In this document: piece by piece, positions 8,454-17,159 of the stretch
Numbering within the stretch: position 1 is the stretch's first letter
Layout of the letters: every line of letters starts with the position of its first letter
Assembly: GCF_004217045.1 (NCBI RefSeq)
Contig: NZ_SGXM01000010.1
Location: forward strand, 96,908 to 160,907
DNA: 64,000 nucleotides
Reading direction: 5' to 3'
Source: Cupriavidus agavae
GTDB lineage: Bacteria > Pseudomonadota > Gammaproteobacteria > Burkholderiales > Burkholderiaceae
Translations under genes and position numbers: made by a program
The notes under the pieces: generated by a model
The model's database searches: none
Told to the model about the DNA's origin: nothing
What the model saw: the letters and a program-made list of their open reading frames with translations, nothing else

Positions 8454-10001
8454 TCAGTTCTTGGCCTTCGGCATCTGCGACACCAGCGACAGGTTGACGT
8501 CCATTCCCTCGATCTGGAAGTGCGGCACGATGAACAGCTTGACGCGGAAGAAGCCGGGGTTGTCCTCGATGTCCTCCACGACCACGCGGGCCTCGCGCAA
8601 TGGGTGCGACGCCTGAAGTTCGTCGTCCGGATCGGTCATCTCGGTGACCAGCGTCTTGATCCAGGTGTTCAGTTCGAGTTCGAGCACGCGGCGATCCTTG
8701 GTCGTGCCGATGTTCTCGCGCTGGATCAGCTTCAGGTAGTGCGCAATGCGCGACAGCAGGAAGATGTACGGCAGGCGCGCGTTGACGCGGCTGTTGGCGG
8801 TGGCCTCCCGGGTGTCATACAGCGCGGGCTGCTGGGCCGAGTGCGCGGAGAAGAAGCACGCAAAATCGTGGTTCTTGTAGTACGAGAGCGGGATGAAGCC
8901 GAGGTTGGCAAACTCGAACTCGCGGGTCTCCGGGATCAGCACCTCGGTGGGAATCTTGGCCTGGTTGCCGGTGCCCAGGTCGTACAGGTGGATCGGCAGG
9001 TCCTCAACGAGGCCGCCCGCCTGCGGACCACGGATCTGCACGCACCAGCCGTTCTTGATGAAGCTCTGCACCATGTTGGCCGCGAATGCGAACGAGGCAT
9101 TGGCCCACAGGTAGCGCTGGTGGTCGGGGCCCTTGACTGCTTCGGTGTAGTTGAACGCGCGCACCGGCACGGTGTCGGGACCGTACGGCAGGCGCGCCAG
9201 GAAGCGCGGCAGCGTCAGGCCGATGTAGCGGGCGTCATCCGACTGGCGGAAGCTCTTCCATTTGAGATACTCGGCACGGTCGAAATAGTTGCCGATGTCG
9301 CGGATGCTCGCCACCTCCTCCATCGAGTCCTTGCCGAAGAACTGCGGGGAGACGGCTCCGACGAACGGCATGTGGGCCGCCGCCGACACCTTGGCGATAT
9401 TGCGCAGCAGCGCAATGTCCTGCGCACTGCGGTCGAACGCATAGTTGGAGACGATCGAGCCAATCGGCTCGCCGCCCGGTGTGTCGTACTCCTGGATATA
9501 GGTGTGGCGATACAGCCCGCTCTGGATCACCTCGGGCGTGTCCTCGAAATCCTGTCGAAGCGCTTCCTTGGAGACATCGAGCAGTTCGATCCGCACGTTC
9601 TTGCGGAAATCCGTGCGGTCGACCAGGAACTTGAGGCCGCGCCAGGCTGACTCGATCTCCTGGAACGTCTCATGGTGCATCACGGCGTCGAGCTGCCGGC
9701 TGATCTGCTGGTCCAGATGCTCGATGTGGAAGTCCAGCAGGCTCTTGTCGAGGCGGTCCACCTGCTGCGACGATGACTGGATCATCTTCAGGAACACGTG
9801 CATGGCCTGTGCGACGCGCTCGTCCAGCGACGATTCCGCCAGCGCATCGGCGCTCTGGAACGACTCCACCGGCCGCGTGTGCGTGACCGGTGTCAGGTTG
9901 ATCTTCTCGCAAAGGGATTCGTAGACGCTCTTGCCCGGTGCGTCCATCACGACGGCCTGGCCGCCTTCATGCTCGCGTGCAGTGATCTCGTGCTTGTCCA
10001 T
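8454..10001 (-). CDS. tssC: T6SS sheath large subunit TssC
   Basis: The 515-residue protein is the large sheath subunit. Recognised features are the N-terminal helices with LDKSLLDFHIEHLDQQISRQ, the stretch ESAWRGLKFLVDRTDF and the conserved GKSVYESLCEKI segment. It co-assembles with TssB around the Hcp tube. A ribosome-binding site (AGAGGAA) precedes the ATG, and tssB ends 24 bp upstream. Confidence 0.97.
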   Translation of the reverse strand: MDKHEITAREHEGGQAVVMDAPGKSVYESLCEKINLTPVTHTRPVESFQSADALAESSLDERVAQAMHVFLKMIQSSSQQVDRLDKSLLDFHIEHLDQQISRQLDAVMHHETFQEIESAWRGLKFLVDRTDFRKNVRIELLDVSKEALRQDFEDTPEVIQSGLYRHTYIQEYDTPGGEPIGSIVSNYAFDRSAQDIALLRNIAKVSAAAHMPFVGAVSPQFFGKDSMEEVASIRDIGNYFDRAEYLKWKSFRQSDDARYIGLTLPRFLARLPYGPDTVPVRAFNYTEAVKGPDHQRYLWANASFAFAANMVQSFIKNGWCVQIRGPQAGGLVEDLPIHLYDLGTGNQAKIPTEVLIPETREFEFANLGFIPLSYYKNHDFACFFSAHSAQQPALYDTREATANSRVNARLPYIFLLSRIAHYLKLIQRENIGTTKDRRVLELELNTWIKTLVTEMTDPDDELQASHPLREARVVVEDIEDNPGFFRVKLFIVPHFQIEGMDVNLSLVSQMPKAKN

Positions 10002-10025
10002 GGTGTTCGTTCCTCTGGAGTTCCG

Positions 10026-10538
10026 TTATTCGGCGGTGGCGGTGCTGCCGCCGATCTTCTGCAGATCGGCGCGGAGCCGGTCGGAAAGGGCGGGGTCCTT
10101 GAGGATCTTCTCCAGCTCGCGGCGGAAACGGGCGTTGTCCAGCAGATTGGACTTGAGGTCGCGCAGCAGGTTGCGTGCCGCCATGAGGGCCCGCAGCTCC
10201 GGTACGCGGCTGGCCACCGTTTCGGGCTTGAAGTCGTCCATCGATGTGAACTCGAGGTCGACCGGTAGCTCGGAGCCATCGCCGGCCAGCGTGTTCTCGA
10301 CGGCGATGCGCGCCTTCGGGTGAAAGCTGCCGAGGACGGCATCGAAGTTGTTCTTGTTGATGGAAACCTTGTCGCGCTCCGCCAGCGCCCGCGTGTCCTG
10401 CCCGTTGCCGAAGTCGCCCATCACCAGCAGCTTCAGCGGCAGCTCGACCTTCTTCTGGGCGCCGCCGGTGTGGAGGTCGAGTTTGATGTTGACCCGCGCC
10501 TTGGGCACTTCATTCTGGAAGCTCTCGGACATCTTCAA
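10026..10538 (-). CDS. tssB: T6SS sheath small subunit TssB
   Basis: The 170-residue protein has the TssB hallmarks: PKARVNIKLDLHTGGAQKKVELPLKLLVMGDF near the N terminus and the C-terminal RNLLRDLKSNLLDN helix. It pairs with TssC to form the contractile sheath. It is the first gene of the left arm and is preceded by AGGAA as ribosome-binding site. A 6-bp inverted repeat sits just upstream, within the presumed leader. Confidence 0.96.
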   Translation of the reverse strand: MKMSESFQNEVPKARVNIKLDLHTGGAQKKVELPLKLLVMGDFGNGQDTRALAERDKVSINKNNFDAVLGSFHPKARIAVENTLAGDGSELPVDLEFTSMDDFKPETVASRVPELRALMAARNLLRDLKSNLLDNARFRRELEKILKDPALSDRLRADLQKIGGSTATAE

Positions 10539-10810
10539 TTTCCTTTAACCTTGAGTTAAATGATTCGATATCTCGCCACCACGACATGCTCCAAACGGGC
10601 CGTCGCGTGCACGGCATGTAGTGGGCCAGAAAGCGGCCGCTATAAGAATCGGATTTCTCTTATTTATTAAAAAATTTTGGTTACTTCATCGCGGGGATAG
10701 TGGTTTATTTAAATAGCTTTTCGGATATTTCAAACCGCTCATGAATGGAGTAACGTGCCACGCGCAATGCGGAATTCGTCGTCACGTGAAGGACCGTTCG
10801 GGAGTCTGTT
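10539..10810. promoter_or_regulatory. Divergent T6SS promoter region
   Basis: This 272-bp gap separates the two T6SS arms and is much richer in A+T than its surroundings, especially 10650-10735. Landmarks are TTTAAC-cttga-GTTAAA (10544-10560), a 6-bp-arm inverted repeat only 5 bp from the tssB start, and the palindrome TATTTAAATA (10706-10715). No convincing sigma-54 site (GG-N10-GC type) was found. The A+T richness would suit binding by an H-NS-like silencer, which is an inference. Confidence 0.5.
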
Positions 10811-11788
10811 GTGGCTGTACGCGATGTCGGAGGAATCGAGGCTGGACCGGATACAGGATCGGGCGCGACCGGTGGTGAGTCGACACGCGCCTGGCTGCCG
10901 GGCAGGCAGTCATACTTTCTCGAAGTCCCGGGCGCTGCGGGAGCATCCGGGCTCTCGGTGGCGTCCTTCGACGCCGTCGAGCGGCTCGGTGAGCCTTATC
11001 GGGTCACGGTGCGCCTGACACATCCGGAGAACCTGCCGCGCTCCGATTTCCTGCAGAAGGACGCTTCGTTCGTGATCGATCCGGGCGACGGCACCCCGCC
11101 CCGCCAGTTCGCGGGAAGCATTTTCCGGTTCTCGAAAACCGGAGAGACCCGGGATTTCCGGGCGTACACGGTGGAACTGTGCCCCAAGGTGGCCCGTTTG
11201 AAGCTGGTCCGGAGCAGCCGCGTGTACCTGGACAAGACCGCACCGCAGATCATTGAGTCGATCCTGCGGCGTCACGACCTGGCAGGGCATCAGTTTGCGT
11301 TCAGGCTGCGCCGCGCGTACCCGGAGCACAAGTTCCGTCTCCAGTACCAGATGACGGACTGGGACTATGTCCGCCTGCTGATGGAGCAGGAGGGGATGTA
11401 CAGCTACTTCACGCCGGGACAGTTCGGGGCACAGTTCGGCGACGTGTTCACCGTCGCGGACGATATCGATCACTATCTATATAAGCCCGAGCTGCGTGTG
11501 CCATACCGGCAGCGCGCCGGGCTGGACGCCGGCAGCGCGGCGGTCTTCGCGCTGGAAACCCACGCCTGCGCCGTTCCGGAATCGTTCCTGGTTGCGGACT
11601 ACAACCCGGCCCACGCATTCGAACGTCTGACGGCCGAGGCGAACGTTGCCCGTCAGGAGCGCGGAAACTACGGCCAGCCATACGCCTTCGGCACGCACCA
11701 TCTGGACGCCGATGGTGCGCAGTGGGAGGCGCAGTTGCGACACGAAGCGGCCATGCGGGCCAACTGGCATCGACGGGAGAAGGCATGA
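10811..11788 (+). pseudogene. Truncated VgrG (gp27-like N-terminal part only)
   Basis: The 325-residue product matches the N-terminal, gp27-like part of VgrG: YFLEVPGAAGASGLSVASFD, SDFLQKDASFVI, RFAGSIFRFSK-type strand, and the conserved QYQMTDWDYVRLLMEQEGMYSYF. It stops at about the end of that domain. The OB-fold, the gp5-like beta-helix needle and any effector domain are missing, whereas full VgrGs exceed 600 residues. The GTG start has GGGAG upstream. The stop overlaps the start of the immunity gene (ATGA). It looks like a deletion remnant; it could still be translated, but it cannot form a spike. Confidence 0.8.
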
Positions 11789-12684
11789 ACTTGGACATGC
11801 GAACGCGCGCAATTGGGCGGCATCTGGTGGACTTGCCGAGGGATGCCATCGCGATCGAGGAACACTCTTTCAACAAAGTGAAAATCAAGGTGTTGGGGGA
11901 GATCGATTCCTCTGCGGCCTACGAGAAGCTTCTTTCAGAAAGGGAACTTTCGCTGAGCGCCGCCCGGAATGAACGGGGTGACAGCATGTTTGTCGAGCGC
12001 GTCGCCCATGCAAAGGGGTCGGTCACCCTGATATCGTGGAAGACGACATACAGCCAGCTTTCATACTTCTTTGATTCCTATTTCCGTGCCGGTGACCGGA
12101 TAGTGAGCTATGCCGGTGGTGTGACGGTAGATCGTAGATCGAGCGCCTTGGCGACCGTTGAAGAGCTTGCCGACAGATGGCGCCAGATTCCAGATGGAGA
12201 GATTCCGACGGGCATCGGCTTCGTCGTAGACGACACCATCCTTGCCGATAACGACATGAACCCGGAAAGCTGGCGGATGTCGATTCGCCTGGCCGGCAAG
12301 CCCGATGTCTGGCTCATCCTCCAATCGTTCGTCCAGTATGACGTGGAGCCGGGCCTGCGCGAGCGTGCGGGTGGCGTCCTTGCCGGCCTGCTGGGATCGG
12401 TAACGGGATTGTCGCGCTTGCGCAACCGCCGGCGGCCAGTCGGATCGATCGAAGGCGATGAAATCCTGCTGGCGAGTACACAAGATGGCAAGCGTGGCTA
12501 TGGCTTCAAATGGGAAGCTCCGGGGAAGGCCAGATCGTTGGCGGAGCCCCAGATCAACGTCTCCTTGCGGGTGGGCGAGAGCGCCTACACCACCAACGCG
12601 GAGTCTTTCGCCAGCGACGAAGAGGCGCTGGCACTGTGGGACGCCGTGATTGATTCGATTCGACTGCGACCGGGGGCGGTGTGA
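11785..12684 (+). CDS. T6SS immunity protein, Tli4 family
   Basis: The 299-residue protein resembles the Tli4 family, periplasmic or envelope immunity proteins that neutralise T6SS lipase (Tle4-type) effectors. The best signature is the C-terminal GYGFKWEAPGKARSLAEPQI followed by a short strand-rich end. Here there is no obvious signal peptide. The start ATG 11785 has GGGAGAAGG upstream and overlaps the vgrG-fragment stop. The coding sequence is clearly less GC-rich than the surrounding tss genes, which suggests acquisition. No cognate effector is present in the window. Confidence 0.7.
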   Translation: MNLDMRTRAIGRHLVDLPRDAIAIEEHSFNKVKIKVLGEIDSSAAYEKLLSERELSLSAARNERGDSMFVERVAHAKGSVTLISWKTTYSQLSYFFDSYFRAGDRIVSYAGGVTVDRRSSALATVEELADRWRQIPDGEIPTGIGFVVDDTILADNDMNPESWRMSIRLAGKPDVWLILQSFVQYDVEPGLRERAGGVLAGLLGSVTGLSRLRNRRRPVGSIEGDEILLASTQDGKRGYGFKWEAPGKARSLAEPQINVSLRVGESAYTTNAESFASDEEALALWDAVIDSIRLRPGAV

Positions 12685-12884
12685 ACAAGATTTCCAGACG
12701 TCGCTGGCTACTGGCGCTCGGCGCATTGCCGATCGCATCGATGGTGCCTGGGCCGCTTGCCGCATCAAGGCCGGTGATGACCGTGGCGCAGGCCATGCAT
12801 TACCTTACGACCGAAGTGTTTCCATCGCCCAACGAGAAGCGGCACCGCTTCGGGCGATGGCCATCGGAGCGTTCACGCGCCTGA
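12681..12884 (+). CDS. Small secreted protein with Tat-like signal, possibly truncated
   Basis: This 67-codon ORF begins with GTG overlapping the stop of the immunity gene. Residues 1-28 look like a twin-arginine signal (SRRRW followed by LLALGALPIASM and AxA at the cleavage region), leaving only about 39 residues of mature protein with no recognised fold. The short basic tail (HRFGRWPSERSRA) suggests frameshift or deletion of a longer gene. It could be the remnant of a second immunity or accessory protein. Confidence 0.45.
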   Translation: MNKISRRRWLLALGALPIASMVPGPLAASRPVMTVAQAMHYLTTEVFPSPNEKRHRFGRWPSERSRA

Positions 12885-12885
12885 G

Positions 12886-13458
12886 ATGGCAGTCGATTTC
12901 TCTCTCCTTCCTTCCACCGATGTCGAAGACATCCCGCGTCCCAGCGCCGTGCGCTGGTCGGTCGCGTTCGTCGCCATGGTGTCGGGGATCGCGCTCGTCG
13001 GGGTGCTGGCATGGCCGGAGGACGAGCCGAAGGACTCGCTGAAGTTTTGGTGGACTGTCGGCTTCCTGCCGGTCATGGTCGCGCTGTTCGTGGTCTTGCG
13101 TCGATACAGCCACTATGAGGGGCGGAATATGTACGCGGAAACTGCCCGCGCGTACAGCGAGACGGTGTTTGCCGCCGCCTCCCGGCCATTGGTGGTACTG
13201 GCCTCGGGCTACCGAATCGCCGGACAGTCGCTCGGCATCGCGGCGGAGAGCGCCTGCCTGGACCACACGGCCGGGGATGCGGGTATGGCAGCGCCGTGGC
13301 TGGCGCTGGCGTGCGCCATCGACGCGGTGCCCGGGGGGTGCCAGGTGGTTCTGGCAGCAGAAGAGGGCGCCACCGTGGCAGGCGTGGTGCGAAGTGGCAC
13401 GGCCCGGCCGACGCCCGGCCTGAATCCAGAGGGAGAGCAAATTGGTCAGACGCTATGA
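12886..13458 (+). CDS. Two-helix membrane protein of T6SS loci, probably shortened
   Basis: The 190-residue protein has a short N-terminal tail with PRPSAVRW, two membrane segments (about residues 25-43 and 56-70, separated by DEPKDSLKFWW) and a C-terminal region beginning ASRPLVVLASGYRIAG. From memory, this layout resembles the N-terminal third of larger membrane proteins that sit beside vgrG and PAAR genes in Burkholderiaceae T6SS loci; that link is an inference. Its function is unknown. Its 3' end overlaps the PAAR gene by 17 bp. Confidence 0.55.
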   Translation: MAVDFSLLPSTDVEDIPRPSAVRWSVAFVAMVSGIALVGVLAWPEDEPKDSLKFWWTVGFLPVMVALFVVLRRYSHYEGRNMYAETARAYSETVFAAASRPLVVLASGYRIAGQSLGIAAESACLDHTAGDAGMAAPWLALACAIDAVPGGCQVVLAAEEGATVAGVVRSGTARPTPGLNPEGEQIGQTL

Positions 13459-13732
13459 CATACGAAGAGGGGACCGGACGACCGCCGGCGGCATCGTCGA
13501 GGGCGGCAGCGCCCGCGACATCATCGGCGGCCGCCCACAGGCGTTCGAAAATGACCCGGTGTGGTGCCCTGGCTGCAAGTCGATGGGCAAGATCGTCTGC
13601 ACCGGCCCGCGCATCCCGGCAAAGGGGTCCGACGGCCGGGAAGCGGCGCTCAGCGAGGATTGGTGTGTCTGCCGCTGCGAACGGCGTCCGCTTCTGGTGG
13701 CTTCACAGTTCGAGTCCTATGTGGATGTCTGA
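13442..13732 (+). CDS. PAAR-domain tip protein
   Basis: The 96-residue protein has a PAAR-like pattern: RRGDRTTAGGIVEGGS, a glycine-rich turn IIGGRP, and ENDPVWCPGCKSMGKIVCTG, with conserved Cys residues that, with others, could bind the zinc at the tip. PAAR proteins cap the VgrG spike and can carry effectors; this one has no extension. The start is TTG at 13442, supported by GGGAGAG about 6 bases upstream. Confidence 0.82.
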   Translation: MVRRYDIRRGDRTTAGGIVEGGSARDIIGGRPQAFENDPVWCPGCKSMGKIVCTGPRIPAKGSDGREAALSEDWCVCRCERRPLLVASQFESYVDV

Positions 13733-13780
13733 CACCCGGTGCCGGGCGTCCCCGCCTGCGCAGTCCCGAGGAGCGTCGCG

Positions 13781-16700
13781 ATGAGCAAGGTGCGTCTCGA
13801 GATCGTTGCCCTGCTGGCGCTGGCGTTGCTGGTGGCCAGCGGCATTCTCATCTGGGGCGAAAGGATCGGCATCGACACCGAACAGGCGAAAGGCAGGTGG
13901 CTGTCCGGGCTCGCTCTCGGCACGCTGGCGGTAGCGCTGCTGCTGTCGCTGGACAGGTTTCTCGGCTGGTCCGAAGTCATGCGCGGACTGTGGCGGAAGC
14001 TGGCGCGGCAGGAGCGGGCGGCGCCGACAACCCAGGGGATGCTCTCCCGTGCAACTGCAAGACCGCAAGCGCCCGGCGAATTGGATACGCTCAGGGCCAC
14101 GCTGCGGTTGCGCTACGGCCTGCGTTGGCGCTATCGGCAGCCCTGGTTGCTGCTGATTGGCGACGATGCAGCCATCGCCCGCCTGTTTCCTGACGCGGGC
14201 GAGACCTGCTGGCTGCTCACGGCGGACGCCGTGGTGCTGTGGGCCAGGACTGGCGAAGATGGCCGGCTCGATAACGCGTGGCTGAAACAGTTGGCCCGGC
14301 TGCGCCGGCGCGGGCCGGCCGACGCCGTGGTGCAGGTGGTCGGGGCCGCGACAGACGCAGGTCAGGGCGCCGGCCCGCTGCCGTTTGCCGCGATGCTGGC
14401 CCAGCTAGCCGGAAAGCTGCACTGGTCCGCACCCGTCTTCGTGGCGGATGTCTCGATGCCAGCCTGGGCCATGTCCATTCCCGAGGTGCCCGTGGTGGGA
14501 TGCGATATCGCGCCCGACGCGAGGGCGGCCGGGATCGTGTCGGCGCTGCTGGCGCTGCGTGACCGGCTGCTGACGGCCTGCCTTGCGCAGCTACCCCTGA
14601 CAGCGCGCGAGCGCTATCTTGGCGAGTTGTCCCGGCGTCTCGACGCTGACAGCCACGTTCTGGCCGAGCGGTGGGCCACGCTGAGGCGCGCCATGGGAGG
14701 CCGGCTGCCGGTACGTGGCATCGTCTTCACGCCCGCCCTGTCAGCCGCTGATGATCCGGGCGCCAATGCCTTGTGGCGCTACCTTGGCGATGCGGCGCGG
14801 CGGATGCCCGGCCGCCGGACGCCCGCGCATCCGCTGGCGATCGGCACCGGCGTCGCGTTGGCGGCGACCGGCCTCTGGACGGCTGGCATGCTGGTCTCGG
14901 CGCTATCGAACGCCCACGAGATCCGCGCCGTCAGCAAGGCCGCGAGTGCGCTCCAGTCCGCACCGGACGGCATCGCGCGGTTGCAGGCGCTGGATTCGCT
15001 GCAGCAACAGATCCAGCGCTACGCGTATCGCGTCGAGCATCGGTCGCCGCTGCACACGCGCTTCGGCCTCAATCGGGATGCCGACCTGCTGGCGGCGCTG
15101 TGGACCCCCTATGCCCGGTCAAGCCGCGCGATGCTGGTCGAGCCGGCCATGGAAGCCCTCGAATCCCGGCTCGCGGCGCTCGCGCAGCTACCGGCGGACA
15201 AGGTCGGCGGCGAGGCCGGCCAGTGGGCGATGTCCGGCCGCGACGCGCTGACCGCCTACCTGATGCTGGCGCATCCCGAACGTGTCGAGTCCGACCTGCT
15301 CGCACGGCAACTGGCGGAGCACTGGTCTACCGCGGCGCGGGTAACGCCGGGGCAGAAGCTGGACATGGCCGAGCGATTCGCGCGCTTCTACGCCGACCGG
15401 CTGACGTTTCATCCAGAGTGGAGGATCGCCGCGAAAGCGGACCTGGTGGCTGGTGCGCGCCAGACCCTGCTGGCGGTGATCGGCCAGCGCAATGCCGTCG
15501 ACACGATCTATCAGGCGCTGCTCGACGGGGCGGGCGAGCGCTATCCGGCGCTGTCGCTGGCTGCGCTGACGGCGGGTACCGATCCGCGCGGGCTGATGCG
15601 GGCGCAAGGGGGCGTGGATGGAGTGTTCACCCGTCAGGCGTACGAGGGTTACGTGGAGGCGGCCATCGAGAAGGCGTCACGGCAGCAGGATGTGGCGTCC
15701 GACTGGGTACTGGCCGATGGACATGCGGGGCAGACCGGGCAGCCCGGCATGGCCCCTGATGCCTCGGTCGATGCGCTCCGCGAGGCGCTGGCCGAGCGGT
15801 ACTTCGCCGACTATGCCGAGCATTGGCAGCAGTTCGCCAACGGGCTGCAATGGGAGCCGGCGGCCACCATGCCCGCCGTGGTCGACCAACTCAAGCTGAT
15901 GGCCGATGCGCGCCAGTCTCCCGTCATCGCGTTGATGAAGTCGATGGCGTACCAGAGCGGTGCCGGTGTTCGGAAGCGGTCGCTGTCGGACGCTTTGGTG
16001 GCCAGGGCACAGACGCTGATCGGCAAGGACGACGGTGCGCCCGGTGCGGTGCAGCCGGACCCCGCCGGACCGCTTGGCGCGGCGTTTGGCCCGGTGCTGC
16101 GGCTGGTCGGCGCGTCGGAACAGGCGGGTGCGACCAGCGGCGAATTGAGCCTGCAGCGGTATCTGGACCGCGTCACGGCGGTGCGGCTGCGGCTGCAACA
16201 GATGGTCAACAGCCCGGACGCCGACGCCCAGGCAAGGCAGATCGCGCTGGCGCTGTTCCAGGGCAAGGGTTCGGATCTGGCCGAGACGCAGAGCTACGCG
16301 CAACTGATGTCGGCGAGCCTTGGAGCCGAATGGGCCGGCATGGGCGACGCCCTGTTCGTACGGCCGATCGCGCAGGCGACGCATACCGTGCTGCAACCCG
16401 CGCAGGCCAGCCTCGACGAGGCATGGCGGCAGGCGATCGCGCTGCCCTGGAACCAGGCGTTCGCGGGGCGCTATCCCTTCGCCAGCACGGCCAACGATGC
16501 CTCGGTCGCCGAACTGGCGCGCTATCTGCGGCCGCGCATCGGCACGATCGACATGTTCCTGCAGGCACAACTGACGGGTGTGCTCGAACAGCGGGGGGAC
16601 CGGTGGGTGCCGGTAACGTCACAGCAGGGACTTACTTTCGATCCTGCGTTCCTGCGCACGCTCGAAACACTGCAGCGTGTGGGCGCGCACCTGTTGTCCG

Positions 16701-17158
16701 AGGGCGATGCCCGCTATCGCTTCGAGCTGAAGCCGATCCCCACGCCCGGGTTGACCGGCACCGTGCTCAGGCTCGATCACCAGAGCCTGCACTACTTCAA
16801 CCACAAGGAATCCTGGCAGACGATGACATGGCCAGCAGACAACCTGCAGGAGCCCGGTACGCTGCTGCAATGGCAGACAGAGAAGGCAGGCACGAGCGCC
16901 GCCCTTGAGTTCAAGGGGCGCTGGGGCCTGGTCCGCATGCTCGAACGTGCGCGCGTCGAGCCGCTCGACAGCGCCACGTTCCAGCTGACCTGGGAGGCGG
17001 CGGCGCCTTATCCGATCCGGTACCAGTTGCGCGCCGAGGTCGGCAAAGGGCCGCTGGAACTGCTTGAACTGCGCGGTCTGCGCATGCCCGAGCGGATCTT
17101 CGCGGGCAGGACGGTACCGGCGCCTGCCCGGCCAGCGACGCAGCGGCGGGAGCCATAG
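13781..17158 (+). CDS. tssM: T6SS membrane-complex protein TssM (IcmF-like) lacking a P-loop
   Basis: This 1125-residue protein has two N-terminal membrane segments (about 8-26 and 41-57), a cytoplasmic domain (about 60-345), a third membrane segment (351-376) and a large periplasmic domain ending in the VasK/IcmF C-terminal region. Where most TssM proteins have LIGPPGSGKTT, this one reads PWLLLIGDDAAIARLF (121-136), so Walker A is lost. The start ATG 13781 is preceded by GAGGAG; an in-frame ATG at 13739 has none and was not used. It begins 48 bp after the PAAR gene. Confidence 0.93.
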   Translation: MSKVRLEIVALLALALLVASGILIWGERIGIDTEQAKGRWLSGLALGTLAVALLLSLDRFLGWSEVMRGLWRKLARQERAAPTTQGMLSRATARPQAPGELDTLRATLRLRYGLRWRYRQPWLLLIGDDAAIARLFPDAGETCWLLTADAVVLWARTGEDGRLDNAWLKQLARLRRRGPADAVVQVVGAATDAGQGAGPLPFAAMLAQLAGKLHWSAPVFVADVSMPAWAMSIPEVPVVGCDIAPDARAAGIVSALLALRDRLLTACLAQLPLTARERYLGELSRRLDADSHVLAERWATLRRAMGGRLPVRGIVFTPALSAADDPGANALWRYLGDAARRMPGRRTPAHPLAIGTGVALAATGLWTAGMLVSALSNAHEIRAVSKAASALQSAPDGIARLQALDSLQQQIQRYAYRVEHRSPLHTRFGLNRDADLLAALWTPYARSSRAMLVEPAMEALESRLAALAQLPADKVGGEAGQWAMSGRDALTAYLMLAHPERVESDLLARQLAEHWSTAARVTPGQKLDMAERFARFYADRLTFHPEWRIAAKADLVAGARQTLLAVIGQRNAVDTIYQALLDGAGERYPALSLAALTAGTDPRGLMRAQGGVDGVFTRQAYEGYVEAAIEKASRQQDVASDWVLADGHAGQTGQPGMAPDASVDALREALAERYFADYAEHWQQFANGLQWEPAATMPAVVDQLKLMADARQSPVIALMKSMAYQSGAGVRKRSLSDALVARAQTLIGKDDGAPGAVQPDPAGPLGAAFGPVLRLVGASEQAGATSGELSLQRYLDRVTAVRLRLQQMVNSPDADAQARQIALALFQGKGSDLAETQSYAQLMSASLGAEWAGMGDALFVRPIAQATHTVLQPAQASLDEAWRQAIALPWNQAFAGRYPFASTANDASVAELARYLRPRIGTIDMFLQAQLTGVLEQRGDRWVPVTSQQGLTFDPAFLRTLETLQRVGAHLLSEGDARYRFELKPIPTPGLTGTVLRLDHQSLHYFNHKESWQTMTWPADNLQEPGTLLQWQTEKAGTSAALEFKGRWGLVRMLERARVEPLDSATFQLTWEAAAPYPIRYQLRAEVGKGPLELLELRGLRMPERIFAGRTVPAPARPATQRREP

Positions 17159-17159
17159 C

